A stretch of DNA of 64,000 bases from Luteitalea pratensis (GCF_001618865.1 NZ_CP015136.1:4747001-4811000), one strand, 5' to 3'. Positions 7,561 to 17,101 are shown, numbered from the stretch's first letter. Made by a program: numbers and translations. The notes: a model not told the origin generated them from the sequence alone.

Positions 7561-9312
7561 ATGACGCTCGAGTTCACCGGCCAGATGTTGTGCTCGGCCG
7601 GCGTGAGTTATTTCCACGTCTATCCCAACGGCGACGTGTATCGCTGCCTGGCCGACTACAACGCCCGCCGGCCGCCGATGTTCAACCTGAAGCGCGACGG
7701 CTGGAAGGGTGCCGTCGATCCGCCCGTGTGCGATCACGAGCGCTGCTACAACGCCTGCGACCTGGATTGGACGACCAAGTGGCAGGTTGATGGCCAGGGC
7801 CGTCTGGAGAAGACCTTCGAAGGCCAGCGGAAGGACATCGAGAAGGAGGTCTCGCTGCTGCTGTGCTCGCAGCGCCTGGAGTCGCCGCAGCGCCGGATGG
7901 CCTACTTCATCTGGTCACCGACGCTGGCGTGCAACTACACGTGTGCCTACTGCGGCTGCGCGGCCGGGGAGAAGCGGGTCAGGCACGACTTTCCCTCGTC
8001 GTACCCCGAGCTCTCCGTTGCCGAGTGGATCGGTATCTGGAGCGACATCCTGGAGCGCTTCGAGTACGGCATCCTCAGCATCACGGGCGGCGAGCCGCTG
8101 CTCAGCGAAGCGACGATCCCCGTGCTCAGCCGGGTCACGAAGAAGTTCGCCTGCTACATCACGTCCAACATCAGCCGCAACATCATGGAGTTCACCCGCA
8201 GCAGCATCCGTCCGCGGGGGCCGAGTGAGATCGAAGGCTTTGGCCAGGTGCCGGTCGGCCTCGCCGGGATCAACTGCAGCCTTCACCCGACCTCCAAGGG
8301 CTTCAACTGGGAGCTCTTCAAAGGTGCGGTCCTCTTGCTGCAACATGCGGGCTTCCATGTCTCGGTCAACTACGTCGGCTATCCGCTCCAGCTCTATCTG
8401 GCGCCCACGTACAAGGCGTGGTGCGAACAGAACGCGATCGAGTTCACGCTGTCGTCCTGGCAGGGTGTGGACAACGAAGGCACCGTCGCGCGCTACTCCC
8501 TCCCCGAGCGGACCTTCTTCGAGGAGATCGCGCCCTCGCATCGCAAGAAGGCGAACGAGCTCGTGTTCATGGAGTGCAGCTACGACGTGATGTTCGACGA
8601 CCCGGTCACGCATGTGCTGATGGCCGACATCCTGACGCTGACGGGTCGCATCCGTAACCTGTCGCCTACCGTGTGGCAGGTCGGCAGCGGGCCCGGCCGG
8701 TGGAGCGTCGCCGGCTATCTCACCCGCGTCGGGCAGCGCAAGAAGTGGCTGCGCGAGTTGCGCACCAGCCCCCTGGACTGCGGGGTGCCGCAGAACGGTG
8801 AACTGGAGTTCGCCCTGCGCATCGACACCGGCGGGCTGCCGGCCGGCACTTACGAGGTGTGGGTCGACATGCTGATGGAGGGCCAGTACTGGATGGCGTT
8901 TCACGGCGCGGTTCCGGGCGCCGCCACCCTCCGGATCGAGACGTTCAGCCACGAGATCGCGGTGGACGCCGACGCCGTGACCCTGTCGCCCGGAGGCACC
9001 GCCGTTTTGACGGGCACCGTGCGGAACACCTGCAGCAAGCCGTGGCCGGAGGGCGCGGGCGCCGAGCCGCTGAAACTTGGCGCCCGCCTCTCCCGGTCGT
9101 CCGTCACGGGCGAGGCGGTGGGCGAATTCCGTACGCCTCTGGAACGGCTGCCGGAGACCCCGGAGGATATGGTCGCCTTCCGCCTTGTCCTCGATCCAGA
9201 AGAGCTGCAACGCGGCGAGTACGCGCTCAGTATCGACATCGTGAAGGAGGGCCAATTCTGGCTGGCCGACAAGGGGGCGACGGCCACGGTCATCCCGGTG
9301 GTAGTCGCGTGA
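7561..9312 (+). CDS. Radical SAM protein with N-terminal Cys-rich region and tandem C-terminal beta-domains
   Basis: 583-residue protein. The radical SAM core begins at C124-x3-C128-x2-C131 (ACNYTCAYCGC), and GGEPL follows near residue 178, so a SAM-cleaving [4Fe-4S] cluster is expected. Ahead of the core is a Cys-rich block (C11, C29, C57, C62, C66; CSAGVSYFHVYPNGDVYRC) that resembles the SPASM-type sequences normally found after the core. After the core, two related beta-sandwich-like repeats (about 360-460 and 470-583) each end in a similar motif, MEGQYWMAFHGA and KEGQFWLADKGA. The substrate is unknown. ATG 7561 is supported by AGGAG eight bases upstream. A monocistronic gene on the plus strand. 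Confidence 0.8.
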   Translation: MTLEFTGQMLCSAGVSYFHVYPNGDVYRCLADYNARRPPMFNLKRDGWKGAVDPPVCDHERCYNACDLDWTTKWQVDGQGRLEKTFEGQRKDIEKEVSLLLCSQRLESPQRRMAYFIWSPTLACNYTCAYCGCAAGEKRVRHDFPSSYPELSVAEWIGIWSDILERFEYGILSITGGEPLLSEATIPVLSRVTKKFACYITSNISRNIMEFTRSSIRPRGPSEIEGFGQVPVGLAGINCSLHPTSKGFNWELFKGAVLLLQHAGFHVSVNYVGYPLQLYLAPTYKAWCEQNAIEFTLSSWQGVDNEGTVARYSLPERTFFEEIAPSHRKKANELVFMECSYDVMFDDPVTHVLMADILTLTGRIRNLSPTVWQVGSGPGRWSVAGYLTRVGQRKKWLRELRTSPLDCGVPQNGELEFALRIDTGGLPAGTYEVWVDMLMEGQYWMAFHGAVPGAATLRIETFSHEIAVDADAVTLSPGGTAVLTGTVRNTCSKPWPEGAGAEPLKLGARLSRSSVTGEAVGEFRTPLERLPETPEDMVAFRLVLDPEELQRGEYALSIDIVKEGQFWLADKGATATVIPVVVA

Positions 9313-9488
9313 CGGGACGCACGTGAGTGCAAAGAGCCCCAGATGGACCGCCGACGATCGGTTGTCGCATCACGCACCTGTGGAGGAGATCGCCGCCGCA
9401 CTGCGGCGAACATGGGCCGGAATGAGGACATCGCGGCCGTAGAGGCCGTAGGCAAACAAAACACGAAACTGCTACCATTGGCGCGGTC

Positions 9489-9785
9489 ATGGCGCCCACG
9501 GTGTGCACCGTCCGCTTCGAAGATGCCGAAGGTACCGTGCACACCGTGACGGTGTCAGCCGCCAGCCTCTACGAAGCCGTCGGACTGGCGGTGCAGGCCT
9601 TCGCGGCACAACCCTGGACGCCACCGATTCCAGCCGCCGCGCCACTCACGGTCGAAGTCCGTCCCACGTCAGTGGAACACCGCGTCACCATGCAGCGCGT
9701 GCGGCAGTGGGCCGCGGCCACGGCGACCTCTCCCGCCGACCGGCTCCACCGCCAACGCGTCGGCGCATTGCTCGCCGGTCGTTGA
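9489..9785 (+). CDS. Small conserved hypothetical protein, 98 aa
   Basis: The 98-residue product contains a ubiquitin/antitoxin-like run FEDAEGTVHTVTVSAASLYEA, a LAVQAF segment, and a C-terminal VEHRVTMQRVRQWAAA helix. I recall closely similar short proteins from Acidobacteriota genomes (pattern: V-x-F-x-D-x-x-G-x-x-H-x-V ... SLYEA ... V-x-V-x-x-P-S-V-x-H), but no function has been given to them. It has no signal peptide and no membrane helix. Start ATG 9489. It is followed within 6 bases by the heptamer repeat array, and the next gene is convergent. Confidence 0.62.
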   Translation: MAPTVCTVRFEDAEGTVHTVTVSAASLYEAVGLAVQAFAAQPWTPPIPAAAPLTVEVRPTSVEHRVTMQRVRQWAAATATSPADRLHRQRVGALLAGR

Positions 9786-9790
9786 TTCGT

Positions 9791-9896
9791 GTCTCACGCC
9801 TCACGTCGCAGGTCTCAAGCCTCAAGCCTCAAGCTTCAAGCTTCAAGCTTCAAGCTTCAAGCTTCAAGCCTCAGGTCTCAGGTCTCAGGCCTTCAG
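9791..9896. repeat. Heptanucleotide tandem repeat array (unit GYYTCAR)
   Basis: Fifteen consecutive seven-base units of the form G-C/T-C/T-T-C-A-A/G can be read in register from 9791. Two or three units at the left edge are degenerate, five central units are identical GCTTCAA (9833-9867), and the last unit (9889-9896) has one extra base. The array lies between convergent genes, and its right end runs over the stop codon and last codons of the lipid kinase (stop at 9871). Being seven bases long, the unit would shift the reading frame when its copy number changes. Confidence 0.93.
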
Positions 9897-10791
9897 GTCT
9901 GGCCGGCAGGGGCGCCACCATGCGAACGGCGCCGGCGCGCAGCCGGTAATGGCAGCGTGACGCGTCGAGCACCTCCCCGTCGGTGTTGATCCGGATCGTT
10001 CGCGCGAAGGTCATCGACACCTCGCGCGTGCGGAAGTAGGACACGTCCTCGTCGTCCACGTGGCCGCCCGACGAGAGCCGCGGCAGCAGCGCCAGGAAGT
10101 CGAGCGTCGACGTCGCCCGCACCAGGCACACCTCCATCACGCCGTCGTCGGGACGAGCCGTCGGCGCGAGCTGGTGGCCGCCACCGATGTAGGGGCCATT
10201 GCAGACGGCGAAGAGTTGCAGGTCGGCCTCGATCACACGGCCGTCGGCTTCGACGCGGACACCCACCGGTTCGTACTCGAGCACGGCCCGTGCGCCGCCG
10301 ATGAGATACGCGAACGACCCGACGGCCTGCTTCAGGTCGCTCGTGACGTTGGCAGACGTCTCGGCCGTGAACCCGCCCGCCGAGGCGTTGAGGAACACAC
10401 GTTCTCCGAGAGAGATTACGTCCACCGCACGCGTCGTTCCGTCTACCAACGCCGCGACTGCCACGTCATGATCGTCGATGCCGAGCGATCGTGCGAAATC
10501 GTTGCCTGTACCGAAAGGCAGCAGGCCGATCGCGCACCGCGACAACGCCTGGGCCACTGATGCGACGCCATTGACGACTTCGTTGAGCGTGCCGTCACCG
10601 CCGGCAGCGACGACGACGTCGGCTCCGAGACCGACCGCCTGTCGCGCCAGCCGTTCGGCATCACCCTGCCCCGTCGTCTCACGCACGTCCACCTGATGCC
10701 CTGCGGCACTCAACTGCTGGCATGCGCCCTCAACCGGCGACCCGTCCCGGGCGGTACCGGCGGCGGGGTTGACGATCACGGTCACGCGCAT
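9871..10791 (-). CDS. Diacylglycerol/lipid kinase (YegS/DgkB type)
   Basis: 306-residue soluble lipid kinase that phosphorylates diacylglycerol or a related lipid with ATP. It has the family's N-terminal VNPAAGTA (8-14), the nucleotide-binding GGDGTLNEVVNG (near 65-76), LPFGTGNDFARSLG and the second-domain YIGGGHQLAP. Length is normal. The C-terminal codons (PEGLRPET and the stop) are made from the heptamer array, so the terminal residues may vary between strains. The next gene upstream on the same strand (DUF697 protein) is 9 bases away, so the two are probably cotranscribed. Confidence 0.9.
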   Translation of the reverse strand: MRVTVIVNPAAGTARDGSPVEGACQQLSAAGHQVDVRETTGQGDAERLARQAVGLGADVVVAAGGDGTLNEVVNGVASVAQALSRCAIGLLPFGTGNDFARSLGIDDHDVAVAALVDGTTRAVDVISLGERVFLNASAGGFTAETSANVTSDLKQAVGSFAYLIGGARAVLEYEPVGVRVEADGRVIEADLQLFAVCNGPYIGGGHQLAPTARPDDGVMEVCLVRATSTLDFLALLPRLSSGGHVDDEDVSYFRTREVSMTFARTIRINTDGEVLDASRCHYRLRAGAVRMVAPLPARPEGLRPET

Positions 10792-10800
10792 GGCCGGGCG

Positions 10801-11850
10801 TCAGGGCTTCGCATTCCGACGCTGACGCGGCCGCGATTGGCGGACCGGCAGCCAACCCCGCAGGCGCTGCCAACTGCGTGCGGGCGACGGCACACCGGCT
10901 CGCACCTGCCCGATGAGTTGTTGTGCGAGAACTCTTCCCTTATCGAGGCCTTCCGCCGTGTAGCGCGACAGACTGTCCGCCGTCACTTCGGTACCGCCGA
11001 TCGCCCACGCGGTCAGGCCTCGACCCATCGCGTAGGTGCCGGCATACGCGATGGCGACCTTCGGTACCAGGCCGGCGATGGGAATGAGGCCGACCAGCTG
11101 GCGCGCGACCTGCCTGAACATGAAGCCACCGCCGATCACGCCGAGAATTTCGGTCAGCATCGAGCGGGGGTCGTCGTCGCGGCCCGCAGCGAGCGAGATC
11201 TTGTAGCCCATGATCAGCTGGTTCTTCGTGAGGATGACCATGTCGCCGAGGTTGAGTGGCGCGGTCAGCACCGGGATCGTCTCGGCCAGCCCTGTCGTCA
11301 CGGCGAACGAGGCGTTGGCCTTGGCGGTCTCGTCGACGACCGTGTCAGCGACAACCTGGCGGAATACGGGTAAAGCCGCGGCCAGCGCCAGGCGGGCGTC
11401 GCCTTCCACCAGCCCGACGATCGCCGACAGCAATGGCCGGGGCGCGTTCATCACGTCGACAACCGCGATACGGGCCTGCTCGGCGACGCGACGTGCACCG
11501 GCCTCTGGAGCGTCGGTACCGAGGATCAGCGTGATGCGAGGGACGCTATCGCGAATGCAGTGCTCGTCGGCGGCCTTCATCCGCACCGAGAGGTCCGGCG
11601 TCGCACTCGCCAGCACGGCGATGAGCGGGGTCGTCGGGCGTTGTCGTGCGTTTTCCGGATCGACAGCGACGACGTAGGGGTGGACGGCGCCACCGGCAAC
11701 GGCGCCCAGGCCGGCTCGGACACGCTGCCCGACCGCGTCGTCCTCGGCGATGACGAGCAACTCGAATGGCATCCGTGCGGACGCCCGGATGCGCTCGAGA
11801 TCGACGTCGCTGATGACACGCCAGAGATTCGCCAGCTTCAACGACGACAT
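10801..11850 (-). CDS. DUF697-domain protein
   Basis: 349 residues. The C-terminal half (about 185-310) resembles DUF697: helices around LNLGDMVILTKNQLIMGYKISLA, a hydrophobic GGGFMFRQVARQLVGLIP and AIAYAGTYAMGRGLTAWA. The N-terminal ~150 residues have a Rossmann-like alternation and resemble the degenerate GTPase-like region often joined to DUF697, although no intact P-loop is present. The C-terminal tail is very basic (RQSRPRQRRNAKP). Function unknown; possible membrane association through the hydrophobic segments. It is immediately upstream of the lipid kinase (9-base gap, same strand). Confidence 0.68.
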   Translation of the reverse strand: MSSLKLANLWRVISDVDLERIRASARMPFELLVIAEDDAVGQRVRAGLGAVAGGAVHPYVVAVDPENARQRPTTPLIAVLASATPDLSVRMKAADEHCIRDSVPRITLILGTDAPEAGARRVAEQARIAVVDVMNAPRPLLSAIVGLVEGDARLALAAALPVFRQVVADTVVDETAKANASFAVTTGLAETIPVLTAPLNLGDMVILTKNQLIMGYKISLAAGRDDDPRSMLTEILGVIGGGFMFRQVARQLVGLIPIAGLVPKVAIAYAGTYAMGRGLTAWAIGGTEVTADSLSRYTAEGLDKGRVLAQQLIGQVRAGVPSPARSWQRLRGWLPVRQSRPRQRRNAKP

Positions 11851-11902
11851 GGGGCTGCAGTGTACCCGCGTCGCCGCAGCGCGTCACGCCCGCGGCGGGG
11901 GA

Positions 11903-12649
11903 TCACGCCTCCTCTTCCATGAAACCATCGCGCAACCGGATGATGCGTCCGCCGAATTTGGCGTTCTCTTCCGAGTGCGTGACCTGCACGATCGTCGTAC
12001 CGCGATCGTTGAGTTGTTTGAACAGCTTCATGATGTCGTGCGCCTGCGATGAATGCAGGTTGCCCGTCGGCTCGTCGGCGAGGACTACCGACGGGCTCGC
12101 CGCGACGGCTCGGGCCACGCCCACCAGTTGCTGCTGGCCGCCCGACAACTGGCTCGGGTAGAGATCCTTCTTGGCGACGATGTGGAACCGGTCCAGGACC
12201 TCGGCGACGATGCTCTGGCGATCGGAGGACTTGACGTCGCGATATGACAGCGGCAGTTCGATGTTCTCGTAGACCGTGAGGTCGTCAAGCAGGTGATAGC
12301 TCTGGAATACGAACCCGATGTGGCGCTTCTGGAGCGCCAATCGCGACTTGTTCGGCAACGCGTGAATGGGATGCCCCATCAGCGAATAGCTGCCGCGCCA
12401 GTCCGAGTCGTGCATGCCGAGGATGTGCAGCAGGGTGGACTTGCCGGCCCCCGACGGACCCATGATCGAGACGAACTCGCCCTCACGGATGTCCAGCGAG
12501 ATGCGGCGCAGCAGGAAGAGCTGGCCCGCGCCCTGCGGAATCGACTTTTCGACGCCCCTGAGCGAGATCAGCGCCCCCGGGTTGGCGGCAGGTGCGTCAG
12601 GCACGTCGGGTACGGGAGCGGGAGACGGGGTTGATCGTTTGAAGAGCAC
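11903..12649 (-). CDS. ABC transporter ATP-binding protein (MacB/LolD type)
   Basis: 248-residue ATPase for a MacB/FtsX-like permease. Walker A GPSGAGKST, Q-loop GFVFQSYHLLDDLTVYENI, a variant signature LSGGQQQLVGVARA (the usual R of LSGGQQQRV is L here), Walker B VVLADEPTGNLHS and the switch His in QVTHSEENA are all seen. The N-terminus has a short Pro/Ala-rich lead. The partner permease lies 12 bases upstream on the same strand. MacB-like systems act as mechanotransmission pumps for lipoproteins, peptides or drugs; the substrate here is unknown. Confidence 0.9.
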   Translation of the reverse strand: MLFKRSTPSPAPVPDVPDAPAANPGALISLRGVEKSIPQGAGQLFLLRRISLDIREGEFVSIMGPSGAGKSTLLHILGMHDSDWRGSYSLMGHPIHALPNKSRLALQKRHIGFVFQSYHLLDDLTVYENIELPLSYRDVKSSDRQSIVAEVLDRFHIVAKKDLYPSQLSGGQQQLVGVARAVAASPSVVLADEPTGNLHSSQAHDIMKLFKQLNDRGTTIVQVTHSEENAKFGGRIIRLRDGFMEEEA

Positions 12650-12661
12650 GCTGCTTCCACC

Positions 12662-15100
12662 CTACCGCATTGCATCGGTCGGCTGCACGCGCGCGGCCCG
12701 TCGGGCCGGCACGATGCACGCCACCAGGGCCGCGGCACCGAGCAGCGCCGCGACCATCGTGAATGTGAGCGGGTCGAGGCCGCCGCCCGCGAAGGCCGAC
12801 AGCTGACTCGCCAGGAGCCTCAGCAGCACGACGCTGCCCAATCCGCCGACGGCCAGGCCGACGGCGACCAGTCCGAGCCCAGTGCGCCCTATGTCCTGCA
12901 CGATTTGTGCGGGATGGGCCCCGAGCGCCATGCGGATCCCGATCTCGCGACGGCGCATCGAGACCAGGTAGGCCAGCACGCTGTACAGCCCCGCCATCGC
13001 CAGCATCAGTCCAAGCATTCCGAATGCGGCAAACAGGGCCATGGTGAAGCGCGGCTGGGCGGCCTCGTTGGCCACGACCTCCGTGAACGTGTACGGACGT
13101 GCCAGCGGCTGCAGCGGATCGAGTTGCTGCACCTGGGCGCGCATCGCGTTGAGCAGTGGCGCCGCGACGCCGCTCGTCCGCACGGCCAGGGTCCGCTGCG
13201 CCGGCGCCACCAATGTGTACGGCACCACGACCGCCGGCTGCACGTCGTTCCCGATGCCGTCGTTACGGGCGTTGGCCATGATGCCGACGACGGTGACCTG
13301 CGGCGAGGCGTTCTCCCTGGTCAGCACGGTGGCATTGCCAGGGCGGGTGACCACATCGACGCGCACCTGGCGGCCAATCGGATCCGTTCCCGGCGGCCAC
13401 AGGGCCGCGGCGGCCTCATTGATGACGGCCGCGCTGTCGCCGGACGTCACTTCTCGATCCGTCAGCGCACGTCCCCGCCGGATCGGCACGCGCAACACCC
13501 GCCAATAGTCCTCGCTGGCCAGGTACACGCGGAGGCGCTGGCCGTCGGCCGCCGGCTGTCCGTCGATCGCGTAGTCCGATTGGGGGCCGCCGAAGGGCAT
13601 GCCGCCATTGCCGATGCTGACCGCGTCCACGCCCGGCAGCGCGCGCACGCGCTCGATCAACTCGTGGGCAAACCGGTTGCGGGACTCGAGCGAATCGTAC
13701 GTGCGCGGTGACAGTGGCAGCCCGACGGCGACCACGCCTTCGGGGTCGAAGCCGAGATCCACGCGCTGCAGGGCGAGAAAGCTGCGCACCGTGACCGCGG
13801 CGCTCGCGAGCAGGATGACCGACACCGCCACCTCGGCGACGACCAGCATGCCGCGGGTGAACTCTCGTCCGCCGCCGCTGGAGCCGCGGGCTTCCTCCTT
13901 GAGCGTCGTCGTGAGGTCCGGCCTGGATGTCTGCAGGGCGGGCATGAGTCCAAACAGGATGCCGCTCGCGAGGGACACCAGCGTGCAGAACAGCAGCGCC
14001 AGGGCGTTCAACTCAATCCGCGCTTCGTTGGGCACGAAGAAGTCGGGCATCAGGCCCACCATGATGCGGATGATCACGTACGCGCACGCAACCCCGGCGA
14101 TGCCACCGAGCAGCGCCAGCGCGACGCTCTCGGTGAGCAACTGTCGGACGATGTGCGCGCGACTGGCGCCGAGCGAGGCGCGCACCGCCATCTCCCGGCC
14201 GCGGGCCGAGGCACGCGCCAACTGCAGGTTCGCCACGTTCGCGCACGCGATGAGCAGCAACAGGACGACGGCGCCGAACAACAGCCGCAGCGCCTGCTGC
14301 ATCGGTCCACTCGCGACAGTGATGTCCATGTAGTTGGTGAGGATGCCGCGGGCCCCGTCACGCGGGAACCCGTCGGAATGCGCGGCCGAGAGCATGGGCA
14401 CCAGGGCCGCCCACTGTTGCGTCGCCGTGGCAGCCGACGCTCCAGCACGGAGCCGGGCAATCGGGAACACCTGCCTGTCGCGACCCGTGCGCCCGAGCGG
14501 CACCCAGACGCCATCGGACGTCCACCATCCGAAGCGTGGCGGCATCACCCCGATGACTTCGTGCTCCACATCGTCGAGGCGCAGCGTCTTGCCGAGGACG
14601 TCGGTTGCCCCCGCGAAACTCTCCTGCCAGCGCCGGAACGTCAGCACGGCGACGGGCCTCGGTGCCCCGTCTGGCAACACGTCAGAAGGCTGAATGACGC
14701 GGCCGAGGATCGGCGCGACACCGAGAAAGCCGAACGCGTTGCCGGACACCTCGATCGCGGGGACGGTCTCGGGCGCAAACGTGCCCGTCAGCAGGCGCGA
14801 GCCCGGTGCCGTCGCCATCACGTCGCCCAGCGCCGGCAGGCGCGCCATCTCTTCGAAGGCGTCGTATCGGAACGGGCGCAGGCGCTGGGGGCCAGCCGGC
14901 GCACTCACGCCGAAGGCCCAGATCTCGTCGGGGTCCGCGTACGGATACGGACTGATCAGCACGCCGTAGACGACGCTGAACAGTGCCGTCGCCGCACCGA
15001 TGCCCAGTGCAAGCGTGCCAGCAGCCACGCAGGTGAACGCCGGTCGCTTGACCAGGTGTCTGAAGGCGAGCCGAACGTCGGACATCCAGCCTGTGGGCAT
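12662..15100 (-). CDS. ADOP-type ABC permease (MacB_PCD-FtsX duplicated)
   Basis: About 813 residues. It starts with the ADOP hallmark LAFRHLVKRPAFTCVAA and a first helix (GTLALGIGAATALFSVVYG), then a periplasmic MacB_PCD domain, an FtsX core of three helices (LLLIACANVANLQLARASA), a second periplasmic domain and a final FtsX core ending MRRREIGIRMALGAHP and PARRAARVQPTDAMR. I chose ATG 15100 (MPTGWMSDVRL) because GGAG sits ten bases upstream; a frame opening at 15154 and an ATG at 15085 are alternatives. These long orphan permeases are expanded in Acidobacteriota. It pairs with the downstream ATPase. Confidence 0.88.
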   Translation of the reverse strand: MPTGWMSDVRLAFRHLVKRPAFTCVAAGTLALGIGAATALFSVVYGVLISPYPYADPDEIWAFGVSAPAGPQRLRPFRYDAFEEMARLPALGDVMATAPGSRLLTGTFAPETVPAIEVSGNAFGFLGVAPILGRVIQPSDVLPDGAPRPVAVLTFRRWQESFAGATDVLGKTLRLDDVEHEVIGVMPPRFGWWTSDGVWVPLGRTGRDRQVFPIARLRAGASAATATQQWAALVPMLSAAHSDGFPRDGARGILTNYMDITVASGPMQQALRLLFGAVVLLLLIACANVANLQLARASARGREMAVRASLGASRAHIVRQLLTESVALALLGGIAGVACAYVIIRIMVGLMPDFFVPNEARIELNALALLFCTLVSLASGILFGLMPALQTSRPDLTTTLKEEARGSSGGGREFTRGMLVVAEVAVSVILLASAAVTVRSFLALQRVDLGFDPEGVVAVGLPLSPRTYDSLESRNRFAHELIERVRALPGVDAVSIGNGGMPFGGPQSDYAIDGQPAADGQRLRVYLASEDYWRVLRVPIRRGRALTDREVTSGDSAAVINEAAAALWPPGTDPIGRQVRVDVVTRPGNATVLTRENASPQVTVVGIMANARNDGIGNDVQPAVVVPYTLVAPAQRTLAVRTSGVAAPLLNAMRAQVQQLDPLQPLARPYTFTEVVANEAAQPRFTMALFAAFGMLGLMLAMAGLYSVLAYLVSMRRREIGIRMALGAHPAQIVQDIGRTGLGLVAVGLAVGGLGSVVLLRLLASQLSAFAGGGLDPLTFTMVAALLGAAALVACIVPARRAARVQPTDAMR

Positions 15101-15280
15101 GTGTGCGGGTCTCCAGTGCCACGACGGCAGCGATGATGAGTCTATCGCGAGCAACGTCGCGGCGAGTCACCGCGGCACTTTGGCTGGGACCATCTGCGGC
15201 GGCCGATCGTCACGGCGATCGCAGGGGCGCGTGGCAGGTTCACGACGAACGCGAGTTCTTGGCGAGCGGACCAGAAATGG

Positions 15281-15565
15281 CTACCCGGCAGGCTCGCGGT
15301 GCAGCACGACCACGGAACGCGCACGAACCGTGTACCTCTCCGTCGCCACGTTCGGCTCGGTTCCCGGTTCAACGATGTCTTCCGGGCTCGGTCGCGCCGT
15401 GTCGACGACGCGCCGCCATGGACAGGCCCGCCTATCCTGCACCATGAAGGAGTGGTCTTCCCAATGCGCGTTGATCATGACGTACAGATCGCCGTCGCCA
15501 ACCGATGCGCCGCGCAAGCGTGTAGGCGAGGCACCGTGATTCATACCCGAAATCGACTGGCCCGT
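15281..15565 (-). pseudogene. glgX: C-terminal fragment of a GlgX-type glycogen debranching enzyme
   Basis: About 85 residues match only the C-terminal beta-domain of GlgX/isoamylase-type debranching enzymes: GDGDLYVMINAHWEDHSF, WRRVVDTARPSPEDI, EPGTEP and the terminal YTVRARSVVVLHRE. The whole catalytic barrel (around 600 residues) is missing. Immediately upstream, in a different frame, lies the truncated glgP. The simplest explanation is one deletion that removed the end of glgP and most of glgX and joined the stumps. An ATG at 15544 opens the frame but a functional protein is not expected. Confidence 0.78.
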
Positions 15566-17101
15566 CTGATCTCGGCGATCCAGCCATCGCCAATGGCGTC
15601 CGTGATCACCCTGGCGAGCGGCGGATTCGCGACCAGCAGGAAACGCCGCTGGGTGACGCCATTGGTCTTGTTGTTGAACCGGTCGGGGAACAGGGCGGCG
15701 AAGTCGGGCACGACGGTCTGCGTGAGCAACTCCGAGTGGATCGCCGCCACGCCATTGGTACTATGCGCGCCGACGATGGCCAGGTGCGCCATGCGGACCT
15801 GCTTCGGCTGCCCCTCCTCGATGAGGCTGACGCGCGCGACCCGTCCGTCGTCGCCAGGGAAACGGCCGCGAACGTCGTCGAGGAAGCGGCTGTTGATTTC
15901 GTAGATGATCTCGAGCTGTCGCGGCAACATGATTTCGAACCACGGCAGCGGCCATTTCTCCAGCGCCTCGGGCAGCAGCGTGTGGTTCGTGTAGGCGAGC
16001 GTGCGCTGCGTGAGATCCCAGGCCTGGTCCCATCCGAGCGCCGCGTCGTCGAGGAGGATCCGCATCAACTCGGGGACCGCGAGCGTCGGATGCGTGTCGT
16101 TGAGCTGCATCGCGACCTTGTCGGGCAGCGCGGACCACTCATTGCCGGCGGCGCGGAACCGGCGAATCGCGTCGGCCAGTGTGCAGGCCACGAGGAAGTA
16201 CTGCTGGAGAAAGCACAGGCCCTTCCCTTCCGTGGTCGAGTCGTCAGGATAAAGCACGCGCGTCAGCGTCTCGGCCGTGAGCGTCTCGGCCAGTGCGCCG
16301 ACGAAGTCGCCGCCGCTGAACTGCTGGAAGTCGAAGTAGTCCGGCGTCGCGGCCGACCAGAGGCGGAGCGTATTGATGGTGCGTCCGCCGTACCCTACGA
16401 CCGGGCGGTCGTACGGAATCCCGATGAGCGTCGACGGTCGGTGCCGGACGGTCCTCAGCGCGCCTGCGTGAATGTCGAATGAGCAGGCAAGTCGCACTTC
16501 CACAGCTTCGTCCGGCCGCGCGACTTCCCACGGGTCCGGCCGCGCAAGCCAGTGATCCGGCTGCTCGTGCTGCCAGCCGTCGCGCATCGTCTGCTTGAAG
16601 ATGCCGTACTCGTAGCGCAGGCCTGAAACCATGCCTGGAATGCCGAGCGTCGCCATGGAGTCGAGCAAGCACGCCGCCAGTCGGCCGAGGCCACCGTTGC
16701 CAAGACCGGCGTCCGGCTCCTGCTCGATGATTTCCCGCGGATCGAGCTCGTGCTTCCTGCAGAACTGGGTCAGACCGGATCCAGCAACAGGTTGGTGATG
16801 TTGTTGGTAAGCGATCGGCCGAGCAGGAATTCGAGCGACAGGTAATAGACACGTTTGACATTTCGCAGCTGGTACGCCTGCTCGGTCTCGATCCAGCGTT
16901 GCGACAGCAGATCCCGGACCGCGCGACGGCCTCGAACTTGACGCGAGGCGTGGCGGCAGCGACCGGAACGACCTGATCGAAAGTCAGATGTCGTTCGTAT
17001 AGCGCGTCGCGGCCGCCGAAGAGTGTGACCGGCCCGCTCGTGAAGCCGTCGGCAGCAGTGGCGTCCGGCGACGATCGTCTTCTCTTCATCGGGTCAGCCA
17101 T
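15541..17101 (-). pseudogene. glgP: Glycogen phosphorylase, frameshifted and C-terminally truncated
   Basis: Three reading frames are needed to read the family sequence. The first (from 17101, MADPMKRRR to VKFEAVAR) is left near 16925. The second gives [17 protein letters not shown] and [13 protein letters not shown] and ends in a TGA near 16775. The third gives GLGNGGLGRLAACLLDSM, YRFD-region residues, LNDTHPTLAVPELMRIL and NKTNGVTQRRFLL. The match ends at GDGWIAEI near 15565, about 515 residues into an enzyme of about 830, so the C-terminal domain with the PLP-binding lysine is gone. Two indels plus a truncation make this a pseudogene unless the assembly is faulty. Confidence 0.85.

Noticed and set aside
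7915-9255. A minus-strand open frame of about 450 codons opposite the radical SAM gene
   Set aside because: Shadow frame with repetitive Arg/Gly/Asp composition; no start signal or family pattern.
9791-9896. The repeat array considered as a CRISPR or attachment site
   Set aside because: Units are seven bases with no spacers and there are no cas genes or integrase, so it is a simple tandem repeat.
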